41,724 nucleotides of DNA from Butyrivibrio sp. (GTDB lineage: Bacteria > Bacillota > Clostridia > Lachnospirales > Lachnospiraceae): assembly GCA_015056585.1 (NCBI GenBank), contig SVFZ01000033.1:1-41724 (forward strand). The letters are read 5' to 3'. Below are positions 24,483 through 32,713 of the stretch, in pieces (the first letter of the stretch is position 1; each line of letters opens with the position of its first letter). The position numbers and the translations under genes are program-made. The notes below the pieces were generated by a model. It worked only from the letters and a program-made list of their open reading frames with translations. It was not told the origin of the DNA and searched no databases.

Positions 24483-25526
24483 ATGGATATTAGAATCGAG
24501 AATTTAACGAAAACTTATGGCAACCTTAATGCGGTGGATCACATGAGCCTTAACATTAAGGACGGTGAGCTTGTAGGACTTCTTGGACCTTCAGGATGTG
24601 GCAAGTCTACAACACTTTTCATGCTTTCGGGACTTACAACTCCAACCACCGGAAAGATCTTTTTCGGTGACAAGGACGTTACAAACATTCCTCCGGAGGA
24701 TCGTGAGATCGGACTTGTTTTTCAGAACTACGCGCTTTATCCGCACATGACAGTAGAGGATAACATAACATTTCCTCTTATTAACCGTGGTGTTAAGAAG
24801 GCAGTTGCCAAGGAAATGGCACTTGAAATGGCCAAGGTCGTTAAGATCGATCAGCTTATGGGCAGGAAACCGGGAGAACTTTCAGGAGGTCAGCAGCAGA
24901 GAGTAGCTATCGCCAGAGCACTTGTTAAAAAGCCTCAGGTTCTTCTTTTGGACGAGCCTTTATCAAATCTTGATGCCAAGCTTCGTGTTGAGACAAGAGA
25001 AGAGATCAGACGTATCCAGCAGGAAGTTAAGATCACAACTATTTTTGTTACACATGACCAGGAAGAGGCTATGAGTATCTCTGACAGAATTGCTGTTATG
25101 AAGGAAGGCGTTCTTCAGCAGTATGAGGTTCCTCAGACAATGTACTTGAATCCTGCAAACATCTTTGTTTCAAGATTCCTTGGAACTCCTGAGATCAACA
25201 ACATCGAGATTGATGTTAAGGATGGAGTCATCACTTCCGGCGGATATGAACTCAGAAAGGGAGTAAGTCTTGCTGACGGACATTACAAGGCAGGTATCAG
25301 ACCTGAATCTTTCCATGTTGCAGAGGGAGGCATTTCACTCGGAGTTGAAAGCATCCGCATGACAGGACGTGATCTTCTTATTTTCTCTAAGTTTGGAAAT
25401 CATACTATAAGAGTTTTAGTTCATTCATATATGCAGGTGGCACCCGGGGACAAGATCGATGTATCTGTTCGTGAGGGTCATATCCTTGTATTTGATGATG
25501 CTGAGAAACTTATCGGCAGATTCTGA
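24483..25526 (+). CDS. Carbohydrate ABC transporter ATP-binding protein (MsmK/UgpC type)
   Basis: A 347-residue ATPase of the CUT1 sugar-importer class. Walker A is GPSGCGKST, the Q-loop VFQNYALYPHMT, the signature LSGGQQQRVAIARAL, Walker B VLLLDEPLSNLDAKLR and the switch His in VTHDQEEAM. A C-terminal TOBE-type regulatory domain occupies residues ~240-347. It energises import by the two permeases downstream; in Firmicutes such an ATPase may serve several sugar transporters. GGTAGGG precedes the ATG. It is the first gene of a four-gene operon with permeases and a binding lipoprotein. Confidence 0.95.
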   Translation: MDIRIENLTKTYGNLNAVDHMSLNIKDGELVGLLGPSGCGKSTTLFMLSGLTTPTTGKIFFGDKDVTNIPPEDREIGLVFQNYALYPHMTVEDNITFPLINRGVKKAVAKEMALEMAKVVKIDQLMGRKPGELSGGQQQRVAIARALVKKPQVLLLDEPLSNLDAKLRVETREEIRRIQQEVKITTIFVTHDQEEAMSISDRIAVMKEGVLQQYEVPQTMYLNPANIFVSRFLGTPEINNIEIDVKDGVITSGGYELRKGVSLADGHYKAGIRPESFHVAEGGISLGVESIRMTGRDLLIFSKFGNHTIRVLVHSYMQVAPGDKIDVSVREGHILVFDDAEKLIGRF

Positions 25527-25545
25527 TTAAGGAAGGGAGCATATT

Positions 25546-26421
25546 ATGGATAAAAAGAGTTTTAAGGGATATCTTTATCTTTTGCCATCAATTATCATAA
25601 TGATCTGCTTTACCCTCTATCCTTTGGTTAGGGCAATTGTTATGAGCTTTCTTGGTGATTACAGCATCATCAACGGAAGCTACAAGTCAATCGGTTTTGA
25701 CAATTACGAAAACTTATTTAAGGATCCGGACTTTTCCAAGTCCCTGATAAATACCAGTATCTACGTTATTTGTGTAGTGCCGGCTTCAATCTGTCTTTCA
25801 CTTCTTATCGCTGTTCTTATCAATAGCTGTAAGAGATTTAAGGCTTTTTTTCAGACAGTATATTTCCTTCCTTACGTTACCAGCGTAATTGCTATCGGTA
25901 TCGTCTGGAGATGGATGTTTAACAGCAACTACGGACTGATCAACTATGTGCTTGGACTGTTTGGAATTGATCCCATCCAGTGGCTGAATCTCCCCGAGCA
26001 TGCTATGCCTGCTCTTATCATTTTTGCCATCTGGAAGAGTATGGCCTTTAATATTCTTATTTTCCTTGCAGGTCTTCAGACTATTCCTGAGGATATCTAC
26101 AGAGCTGCAAGAATCGATTCAACACCACGTATCAGAGTATTTACAAGGATCACTGTTCCTTCTCTGGCACCAATGATCGTTTATTCAAGCGTTATCGGTA
26201 TGATCGGTGCCTTCAAGGTTTATAACGAAGTCTTCTCTCTTTTCCAGGGAAAGGCAGGCCCGGCAAACAGCGCCATCACAATTGTTTACTATATTTATGA
26301 CAAGTTCTACAACAGCTATAAATATGGCGTGGCAGCTGCCGGATCAGTAGTACTGTTCCTGATCATTCTTGCTATGACTCAGATCCAGCTCAGAGTAACA
26401 GGTGAGAAGAAAAAGAAGTAA
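25546..26421 (+). CDS. Sugar ABC transporter permease (MalF/UgpA type)
   Basis: A 291-residue inner-membrane protein with about six transmembrane segments. The first is YLYLLPSIIIMICFTLYPLV, typical of CUT1 permease 1. The EAA loop, which contacts the ATPase, reads EDIYRAARIDSTPRIRVFTRITVPSL. The substrate class is carbohydrate or a glycerol-phosphate compound by family and by the UgpB-like binding protein; the exact substrate is not visible. AAGGAAGGGAG precedes the ATG, 19 bases after the ATPase gene. Confidence 0.94.
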   Translation: MDKKSFKGYLYLLPSIIIMICFTLYPLVRAIVMSFLGDYSIINGSYKSIGFDNYENLFKDPDFSKSLINTSIYVICVVPASICLSLLIAVLINSCKRFKAFFQTVYFLPYVTSVIAIGIVWRWMFNSNYGLINYVLGLFGIDPIQWLNLPEHAMPALIIFAIWKSMAFNILIFLAGLQTIPEDIYRAARIDSTPRIRVFTRITVPSLAPMIVYSSVIGMIGAFKVYNEVFSLFQGKAGPANSAITIVYYIYDKFYNSYKYGVAAAGSVVLFLIILAMTQIQLRVTGEKKKK

Positions 26422-26434
26422 GGAGAAAGAAAAG

Positions 26435-27274
26435 ATGACTACAAAACGCAGAGTTATAAATATTATTGCTGAAATTCTTAAATATGCAGTCCTTATATTT
26501 GGCGCCATCTTTACTATCCTGCCATTTATCTGGATGATTTCATCATCACTTAAAACACCTGCAGAGCTGGTAGCAGCGCCGCCGACTCTTTTCCCTGAAG
26601 TTCCGCAGTGGGAAAACTACAAGACAGCCTGGGCTGCAGCTCCTTTTGCAAGGTATTTTGTGAACACACTTATTGTTACACTTTGCACAACCTGTGGAGT
26701 CCTTGTTACAACAGTGCTTTCGGCATTTGCTTTTTCAAGACTCAACTTCCCGGGGAAGAAGACAGTATTTTCTCTGTTTCTTGCAACACTTATGATTCCC
26801 GGTGAGATGCTTATCATTACCAACTACGAGACAATCATCAACCTCAAATGGATTGATACCTATAAGGCTATGATCGTTCCGTGGATATCAAGTGCTTTTT
26901 ACATTTATCTTCTTACACGTTTCTTTATGCAGGTTCCGGAGTCTTTGTATCTGGCTGCCAAGGTAGATAAGTGTTCTGACTTTAAGTATATGCTCAAGAT
27001 AATGGTACCTATGAACAAGCAGGCTATCTTCTCAATCGCAATCCTGAACATTATCAGTTCCTGGAATGCATTCCTTTGGCCACTGCTTGTTACAAACTCA
27101 CAGGAGATGCGTGTGCTTTCAAACGGTCTTGTAAGATTCCAGACTGAGGCAGGCTCTTCAACGGAGCTTATTATGGCTGCGTCCTGTATGCTGGTAATGC
27201 CTATCATTATCATTTATCTGTTCCTTAGAAAGTACATCATTGAGGGTGTTACCCGTGGTGGACTTAAAGGTTAA
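26435..27274 (+). CDS. Sugar ABC transporter permease (MalG/UgpE type)
   Basis: A 279-residue membrane protein with about six transmembrane segments. Family landmarks are LPFIWMISSSLKTPAEL near the start and the EAA loop region PESLYLAAKVDKCSDFKYMLKIMVPM, followed by SWNAFLWPLLVT. It pairs with the preceding permease as the translocation channel. The start at 26435 follows AAGGAGAAAG; an upstream in-frame start at 26402 would overlap the first permease and lacks a ribosome site. The gap to permease 1 is 13 bases. Confidence 0.94.
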   Translation: MTTKRRVINIIAEILKYAVLIFGAIFTILPFIWMISSSLKTPAELVAAPPTLFPEVPQWENYKTAWAAAPFARYFVNTLIVTLCTTCGVLVTTVLSAFAFSRLNFPGKKTVFSLFLATLMIPGEMLIITNYETIINLKWIDTYKAMIVPWISSAFYIYLLTRFFMQVPESLYLAAKVDKCSDFKYMLKIMVPMNKQAIFSIAILNIISSWNAFLWPLLVTNSQEMRVLSNGLVRFQTEAGSSTELIMAASCMLVMPIIIIYLFLRKYIIEGVTRGGLKG

Positions 27275-27355
27275 CTTAAAGAGGTCACAAAAGCCCAAAG
27301 GCTTTTTGATGATATACTATTGTTCTATTTTTTATTTAAGGAAGGGAGAAATATT

Positions 27356-28693
27356 ATGAAACTGAGAAAAATTGGTGCAAGCATTCTTGCCATGACTATG
27401 GCAGCATCTATGCTTGCAGGCTGCGGACAGTCAGCAGCTGAGACTACAGCTGAGGCACCTGCAACAGAGGCACCTGCTGCTGAGGAGGCAACAACAGAGG
27501 CATCTGCAGAGACAACAGAGGCTGAAACAGCAGAGGCTCCTGCTGAGAAGAACATCGAGGCTACAGAGATCACTTTCTGGCACGCTATGAACGGAAACCT
27601 TGAGACAGTTCTTTCTGAGATCACTGACAAGTTCAATGCTGAGAATGAGTATGGAATCAAGGTAACACTTGTTAACCAGGGTGCTTACGGCGACCTTCAG
27701 ACAAAGCTTCAGGCTTCAGCTGCTGCTGATGCACTTCCTGATCTTGCACAGGCATACAACAACTGGCTTACACCTTATCTTGATAAGGTTGTAAAGCTTG
27801 ATGATTTCATTGCAACAGATTTCGATAACTGGGATGACATCGTTTCAGCTTATCGTGATGAGTGCTCAGAGTTTGGCTTCATCCACGCTGTTCCTTACAA
27901 CAAGTCAACTTATGTTCTTTTCTACAACAAGACAATGTTTGATGAGCTCGGAATCGAAGTTCCTCAGACTTGGGCTGATGTAGAGGCAGATGCTAAGACA
28001 GTTATGGATGCTAAGAACATCGCATTTATCGGTTACGATGATCTTGCAGGTGTTGTTGAGGCTTCTCTTCACCAGAACGGTGAGAACTACGTTGATGCAA
28101 GCGGCGCTCTTTTCAACACAGATGGCGGTCTTAAGACATTTGAGTATCTCTCAGGTCTCTACAACAACGGCTATGCTCGTCTTGTAGGTGAGGACGGATA
28201 CTTCTCAAACGTTATTTCTAACCAGAACATTGCTTGCTATGTTGGATCTTCAGCAGGTGTTTCTTACATCAAGGCTGAGGGATGGGAACTTGGAGTAGCT
28301 CCACTTCCGGGAAACACAGCAAAGGCTGCTAACATGGCCGGTACAAACATCGTTATGTTCTCACAGGATTCTAACAAGCAGCTTGCAGCTTGGGAGTACC
28401 TCAAGTACATCACAAGCACAGACGCTATGGTAGAGTGGGCTGTAGGAACAGGTTACCTTCCAATCAGACAGTCAGCATACGAGTCAGATGCTTACAAGGC
28501 ATACATGGAAGAGAATGTATGTGCTAAGGCTTGCTACGAGCAGTCTAAGGACTTCTTCTTCTCACCTACATTCGAGGCATCTAACGACATCAGAAGCACT
28601 GTTCCTTCAACAGTTGAGCAGCTTGTTTATGACAAGGCTGATGCACAGACTTGGCTCGACACAATCGTAAAGGCTGTTAACGATCAGTATTAA
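27356..28693 (+). CDS. Extracellular solute-binding lipoprotein (family 1)
   Basis: A 445-residue binding lipoprotein. The signal peptide ends in the lipobox SMLAGC (Cys23). About 45 residues rich in Ala, Glu and Thr follow as a flexible spacer. The mature domain starts EITFWHAMNGNLETVLSEITDKFNAEN and contains LVNQGAYGDLQTKLQASAA and WEYLKYITSTDAMVEWA, features of the UgpB/MalE-like family-1 binding proteins. It captures the substrate for the two permeases. The FWHAMNG start resembles glycerol-3-phosphate binders, but sugar binders share it. Codon use is strongly biased, indicating very high expression. AAGGAAGGGAG precedes the ATG. Confidence 0.94.
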   Translation: MKLRKIGASILAMTMAASMLAGCGQSAAETTAEAPATEAPAAEEATTEASAETTEAETAEAPAEKNIEATEITFWHAMNGNLETVLSEITDKFNAENEYGIKVTLVNQGAYGDLQTKLQASAAADALPDLAQAYNNWLTPYLDKVVKLDDFIATDFDNWDDIVSAYRDECSEFGFIHAVPYNKSTYVLFYNKTMFDELGIEVPQTWADVEADAKTVMDAKNIAFIGYDDLAGVVEASLHQNGENYVDASGALFNTDGGLKTFEYLSGLYNNGYARLVGEDGYFSNVISNQNIACYVGSSAGVSYIKAEGWELGVAPLPGNTAKAANMAGTNIVMFSQDSNKQLAAWEYLKYITSTDAMVEWAVGTGYLPIRQSAYESDAYKAYMEENVCAKACYEQSKDFFFSPTFEASNDIRSTVPSTVEQLVYDKADAQTWLDTIVKAVNDQY

Positions 28694-28708
28694 TGATATA
28701 GGGACGAA

Positions 28709-28750
28709 AGGTCTTGCGAACTCATGCTTGCATGAAAGTTCGTAAGACTT
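28709..28750 (+). repeat. Long hairpin after the binding-protein gene
   Basis: GTCTTGCGAACT pairs with AGTTCGTAAGAC and, inside, CATG with CATG. It starts 16 bases after the stop and has no T-run directly after it. It may stabilise the 3' end of the abundant binding-protein mRNA or act as a terminator with the next hairpin. Confidence 0.6.
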
Positions 28751-28783
28751 TGAGGACCGAACAAAAATTCATATTCTTGAATA

Positions 28784-28845
28784 AAATTAAGTAGGAAAAA
28801 AATTCCTTACTAAATTAAGTGGGGAATTTTTTCCCTACTTAATTT
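28784..28845. repeat. Large AT-rich inverted repeat
   Basis: Two 23-base arms (28784-28806 and 28823-28845) are inverted copies with one mismatch, around a 16-base loop. Each half can also fold alone (AGTAGGAA with TTCCTTACT; AAGTGGGGAA with TTCCCTACTT), so two conformations compete. It lies 28 bases before the RNase J-like gene. Confidence 0.65.
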
Positions 28846-28872
28846 ATCTCTTAAACTTTTATGAGGCATTAG

Positions 28873-30228
28873 ATGACAAAATTAAGATTTTACAGCGGAC
28901 TTAGAGAAATAGGCGGAACAGTAGTGGCAGTTGAGACAGAAAACACCGTCTGTTTTTTTGATTTCGGCTTTTCATATGCAGACAGAATAGATGACAAGGT
29001 TTGCCTGAGAGAAAAAAAAGAGGCTTTCGACTATGTAAACCTTGGTGTTCTGAATGCCATTGACGGTATCTATGAACCTGATACTGCAAAAAAGCTCGGG
29101 TTAAAGGCTTATGGCGAGACTGATAAGGAAATATTCTTTATTATTTCTCATATGCATATCGATCACATGGGAGGTCTTGGCTGCCTTGACCGGAAAGTTC
29201 CTGTCTATATGAGCACTGATTCCGCAAAGCTTTATCATGAAATGGGAATAATGGGAGAACTTGAAGTCAGAGAACATGAAAATGTTATCCCGGTGGACTA
29301 CGATAGTTCTTTTACCGTGGGAGATATAAAGGTTACCTGCATTCAGGTGGATCATGACGTAATTGGAGCCTGCGGATTTTTAATTGAAACAAATGAGGGA
29401 AAGATCTGCTATACAGGGGACTATAGATATCATGGCTTCCATCCCGAAATAAGCGCAGCATTTGCAGATAAGTGTAAGGGAGCTGACATTATGATCAGCG
29501 AAGGCGTTACTATAAGCTTTGCTGACGTGGACATGCTTTCTCTGGAAGGACCTGTGCGTGAGAGGACAGAGCTCACTCTGCTTGAGGATATGAAGAGTGT
29601 CTCAGCAAGCGAAGAGGGGCTTATCGTCATCAACAACTATAACAGAAATGTTGAACGTATTCACAGACTGATCGGTGTGATAAAAGACAGTGGAAGAGTA
29701 ATGGCTCTTGAGCCTGAACAGGCGGATTATATTGCTTCGTTTTATCCTGAGGATGAGTTCTGCGTTTATATTCCTGAAGCTACAGAGAATATTTGCGGAG
29801 AAGACGCAGCTAAAAAGCTGTCGGATGAAAGGCTTCTTGCTCCCGGACTTAACGGCAGGCGTATTGTGAACCGCTCTGATCTGAAAGCCTCTCCTGCAAA
29901 GTATATTCTGCAACAGGATTACAGGCATATTTACGAACTCTTTGACCTTAAAGATGTGCTTTCTTTGTACGTGCATATGGATGGAGCTCCTCTGGGAGAT
30001 TACGATCCCTCTTATGCAAAATACTGCAGCCTTTTGGATAATCTTGGAATCCATTATGAGCACTGGGGGCTGGGCGGACATGCAGAGCCTTATTACCTGA
30101 GACATACGGTTGACATTATAGAACCAAAGATTCTTGTGCCGCTTCACAGTTTCAGACCTGAGCAGCTTGTCTCAGAACATGCAGGAAAGATAATACTGCC
30201 TAGGCCTTTGGATGAAATAGAACTTTAA
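28873..30228 (+). CDS. Metallo-beta-lactamase fold hydrolase, RNase J-like
   Basis: A 451-residue protein. The metal-binding HMHIDHMGG (His93-x-His95-x-Asp97-His98) follows FFDFGFSY, and later motifs are DHDVIGACGFLIET, YTGDYRYHG, and a C-terminal GLGGHAEPYYLR and LVPLHSFRPE. The middle ~150 residues occupy the position of a beta-CASP insert, as in RNase J and RNA-processing relatives. It is shorter than RNase J (~555) and lacks the C-terminal domain, so ribonuclease activity is plausible but not proved. GAGG precedes the ATG. It stands alone between two terminator-like structures. Confidence 0.82.
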   Translation: MTKLRFYSGLREIGGTVVAVETENTVCFFDFGFSYADRIDDKVCLREKKEAFDYVNLGVLNAIDGIYEPDTAKKLGLKAYGETDKEIFFIISHMHIDHMGGLGCLDRKVPVYMSTDSAKLYHEMGIMGELEVREHENVIPVDYDSSFTVGDIKVTCIQVDHDVIGACGFLIETNEGKICYTGDYRYHGFHPEISAAFADKCKGADIMISEGVTISFADVDMLSLEGPVRERTELTLLEDMKSVSASEEGLIVINNYNRNVERIHRLIGVIKDSGRVMALEPEQADYIASFYPEDEFCVYIPEATENICGEDAAKKLSDERLLAPGLNGRRIVNRSDLKASPAKYILQQDYRHIYELFDLKDVLSLYVHMDGAPLGDYDPSYAKYCSLLDNLGIHYEHWGLGGHAEPYYLRHTVDIIEPKILVPLHSFRPEQLVSEHAGKIILPRPLDEIEL

Positions 30229-30230
30229 TA

Positions 30231-30270
30231 ATATGTGGGTGTCAAAACTTGTTTTGGCACCCACATATTA
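30231..30270 (+). terminator. Hairpin terminator after the RNase J-like gene
   Basis: ATATGTGGGTGTCAAAAC pairs with GTTTTGGCACCCACATAT with one G-U pair and a very small loop, followed by TATATT. The T tract is poor but the stem is 18 bp. Confidence 0.75.
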
Positions 30271-30281
30271 TATTAAAAATG

Positions 30282-30312
30282 TCTAAAAAATCGTAATGAA
30301 AGTATCTAAAAA
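30282..30312. repeat. Direct repeats upstream of the Hint-protein gene
   Basis: TCTAAAAA occurs at 30282-30289 and 30305-30312, 23 bases apart, about two helical turns, in the presumed promoter region of the precursor gene. No convincing -35/-10 pair was found in 30271-30380, so activator-dependent expression is possible. Confidence 0.35.
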
Positions 30313-30380
30313 TTGCAGACAAGGGTAAAATAATAAGTAGTTGTTTGTGAGAAGTTGTTTTTTATTTAGGAGGTATTTTC

Positions 30381-31262
30381 ATGATTAAACAAGAGGTTGT
30401 AGATGAACTCAGAATAGCGATGTATGAGGATATTGGCCTTTTACATGATTTCTATACGGATAGGTGGAGACCTGATGCCCTGAGGGATGCTCAGGAATAT
30501 GTTCCGGGGATTACTGAGGAAGAGATTAAGGAATACTGTACACAGGATGCACCCTACGTTAAAGCCCTTTTGAAACTTGTAATAAATGTGGCGGATGATG
30601 AGGCGGCGCTTAACAGCTTATTTGATGAGAGTCCGGAAAAAGCTTATGAAACTGTGAAGAAGATCACGGGGGATGCCATTCCTTATGAGGATTTTATTGA
30701 TATTCTGGAATATGGTGGAAAGCCATTTTTTAAAGCTTTTGAAGGAGCATCAACAGGAGATGAATTAAGTGAAAGTGACCTTGAACTGGTTGCCGGCGGA
30801 AGTGATGAAGAGAGAGCAGAGGGAGAGATTATAAAGATAATAGAAAAAGTAGTATTAAAAATTGTATCCTGCTTCACTGCAGATTCTCCTGTGGCTACAC
30901 CTACAGGTGCAAAAGCCATCAAGGATATAAAGAAGGGAGATGTGGTTTACAGCCTTGATTCTGATGGAAACAGAGTCCAGGCGGAGGTAAAGGATACGAC
31001 ATCAGGAGAGGCTGCAGTAATAGAGGTGCACTTCGATAATGGAAAGGTGTGGAACACCACATCTACACAGTGGTTTTACGACGGAAAAACATTCCGCAAT
31101 ATATGGCAGCATAATGGACGCGATATAGTAACACTTGATGGCGTTACAAAAGTAACAGAGATCATCGAGACGGGAAGAAAAGAAAATGTCTATGATTTTG
31201 TTATCGGTGGCAGCAATGTTATGTTTATTAATTCGATAGCTGCGGAAGGTTTTGGAACCTGA
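30381..31262 (+). CDS. Double-glycine leader protein with C-terminal Hint domain
   Basis: A 293-residue protein in three parts. Residues 1-140 are an acidic helical leader whose 60-110 region resembles Nif11 leaders and which ends ELSESDLELVAGG, the double-glycine signal cut by C39 peptidases. Residues 141-163 form a short segment with an amphipathic stretch (EIIKIIEKVVLKIV). Residues 164-293 are a Hint domain: CFTADSPVATPTGAKAIKDI with the nucleophile Cys164, then KKGDVVYSLD, and a final VYDFVIGGSNVMFINSI. The block-B His of TxxH appears as Gln230, and there is no terminal His-Asn, so splicing is unlikely and cleavage at Cys164 may be slow. AGGAGGT precedes the ATG. A terminator separates it from the export genes. 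Inferred role: secreted, self-processed peptide precursor. Confidence 0.82.
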   Translation: MIKQEVVDELRIAMYEDIGLLHDFYTDRWRPDALRDAQEYVPGITEEEIKEYCTQDAPYVKALLKLVINVADDEAALNSLFDESPEKAYETVKKITGDAIPYEDFIDILEYGGKPFFKAFEGASTGDELSESDLELVAGGSDEERAEGEIIKIIEKVVLKIVSCFTADSPVATPTGAKAIKDIKKGDVVYSLDSDGNRVQAEVKDTTSGEAAVIEVHFDNGKVWNTTSTQWFYDGKTFRNIWQHNGRDIVTLDGVTKVTEIIETGRKENVYDFVIGGSNVMFINSIAAEGFGT

Positions 31263-31272
31263 TACTTATTCG

Positions 31273-31309
31273 GCTAAGGAAATACATGTTGGTATTTCCT
31301 TAGCTTTTT
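31273..31309 (+). terminator. Terminator between precursor and export genes
   Basis: GCTAAGGAAATAC pairs perfectly with GTATTTCCTTAGC around a six-base loop, followed by five T. It would make the precursor the most abundant transcript, with export genes expressed by read-through or their own promoter. Confidence 0.9.
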
Positions 31310-31366
31310 ATAGGAATTATCTAAGGGAAAAACTGAATTTAGAGAGCAGGAAGGAAACGGCATAAA

Positions 31367-32713
31367 ATGTATGAATCAAAGATAATGATTTTTGGCTTTG
31401 GGGGAGTTGGCAAATCTCTTTTTAATATAATTGTTAAGGAAAATCTGTTTGCGCTGGACAATATCCTTGTTGTGGATTGTACCAGAAAAGCCTTTCGCTT
31501 TTTTGAAAAATGCGGAGGCAAAAGAGAAAACTGTATTTTGTTTAGAATGGACAGCAAATGCTATGGGGAAGTGCTGGATGAGCTTTGCCCCGGAGATTTT
31601 TTTATTTATCTCGCAGTTGGAAACGATAATTTGGTTCTTGCAAAGGAATGCGCCAAAAGAGGGATTCATTTCTTATGTACTACTGATGACACCTTTAGCG
31701 ATCAGCCTTTTACAGAGCCTTTCAGATACAAGACTCATTTTAAGGAGTATAAGGAGCTTATGGATAACTCTGCCGGAGGAGCCACCTCGGTTCTTCAGTT
31801 CGGCAGCAATCCGGGGCTTATCAGTATATTGACCAAGAAAGCTCTTATAGAGATAGTTCAGAAGGATGAATCCGATTTTGTTTCTCGAAACAGGCATCAC
31901 CTTCAAAAACTTGTCAAAGAGGGAGAGTATGCTGAGCTGGCAAAAGAGCTGAGAGTCTCAGCCTTTGTGGAGACAGATCTGGACACTACCATATCCGATT
32001 ATACAGAAGACGATCAAACAGCTTATTCCACCTGGAGTATTGCTGATTTTGAGGGTGAGATGAATGACCGTTCAATCCAGAAGCTTGGAAGCGAAGTGAC
32101 TCTTTCTGAGCATCTGGACAGAATTGGGGTATCTGTAGATGAAGTCTATTACTTCAGCAAAGAAGACGGAACTTTGGTCATTGACAAGTCAGGGAAGGAT
32201 ATCACTACCGGCGGATATGTAAAGAACGAATATATGGAGGGGTGCGTTGACGCCCATGAAGAGGTTTTTTCAATCCATGACTATTACACCATAAGAGATG
32301 AGGATGGCGAAATAAGCTATGCTCCGTCTGTAATGTTTGTATATCGTCCCTGTGAAATTGCTCTTAATTCCGTATATCATGAGGAGAATATCAGGGGAAG
32401 GCTCATCACTAATGAAAGGATGCTGTCCGGCGGAGAAATTATCGGGATCTGCGTGGAAGGAAAGAATTTTAATCCGATCTATGTAGGCACTGAGCTTTAC
32501 TATGATAAGGATGCCATTGAAAACCCAACAGTTTTGCTGGTTTCGGCATCGGTATATGCGGCCATAAGATTTATGCACGACCATCCCGACAAAGGGGTGC
32601 TGTTTCCGGAATATCTTGATGTGGATGAGATACTGTCACATGTATCACCCTGGCTTCCTGTTATTGTCAGCAGGACAGGATTAAGTGGGAAAAGCTATGA
32701 AAGAGCTGTATAG
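31367..32713 (+). CDS. Homospermidine synthase-like dehydrogenase
   Basis: A 448-residue protein aligning along its length with my recollection of bacterial homospermidine synthases (saccharopine dehydrogenase-like fold). Landmarks are the Rossmann IMIFGFGGVGKSLF, then GGATSVLQFGSNPGLISILTKKAL, YSTWSIADFEGE, HEEVFSIHDYYTIRDEDGE, FVYRPCEIALNSVYHEE and a C-terminal VSASVYAAIRFMHDHPDKGVLFPE. The family makes homospermidine from putrescine (or spermidine) using NAD. Whether this copy keeps that activity is unknown. It is the first gene after the precursor terminator and overlaps the HlyD gene by 17 bases, tying it to the exporter. A purine-rich AGGAAGGAAA lies somewhat far (13-17 bases) before the ATG. 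Confidence 0.82.
   Translation: MYESKIMIFGFGGVGKSLFNIIVKENLFALDNILVVDCTRKAFRFFEKCGGKRENCILFRMDSKCYGEVLDELCPGDFFIYLAVGNDNLVLAKECAKRGIHFLCTTDDTFSDQPFTEPFRYKTHFKEYKELMDNSAGGATSVLQFGSNPGLISILTKKALIEIVQKDESDFVSRNRHHLQKLVKEGEYAELAKELRVSAFVETDLDTTISDYTEDDQTAYSTWSIADFEGEMNDRSIQKLGSEVTLSEHLDRIGVSVDEVYYFSKEDGTLVIDKSGKDITTGGYVKNEYMEGCVDAHEEVFSIHDYYTIRDEDGEISYAPSVMFVYRPCEIALNSVYHEENIRGRLITNERMLSGGEIIGICVEGKNFNPIYVGTELYYDKDAIENPTVLLVSASVYAAIRFMHDHPDKGVLFPEYLDVDEILSHVSPWLPVIVSRTGLSGKSYERAV

Noticed and set aside
28761..28800. Fourth copy of the 27-bp palindrome
   Set aside because: Only the left nine bases (TATTCTTGA) match; the right arm does not.
30381..31262. Split or complete intein in the leader protein
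   Set aside because: No C-extein or terminal His-Asn is present and the upstream part is a leader, not a host enzyme.
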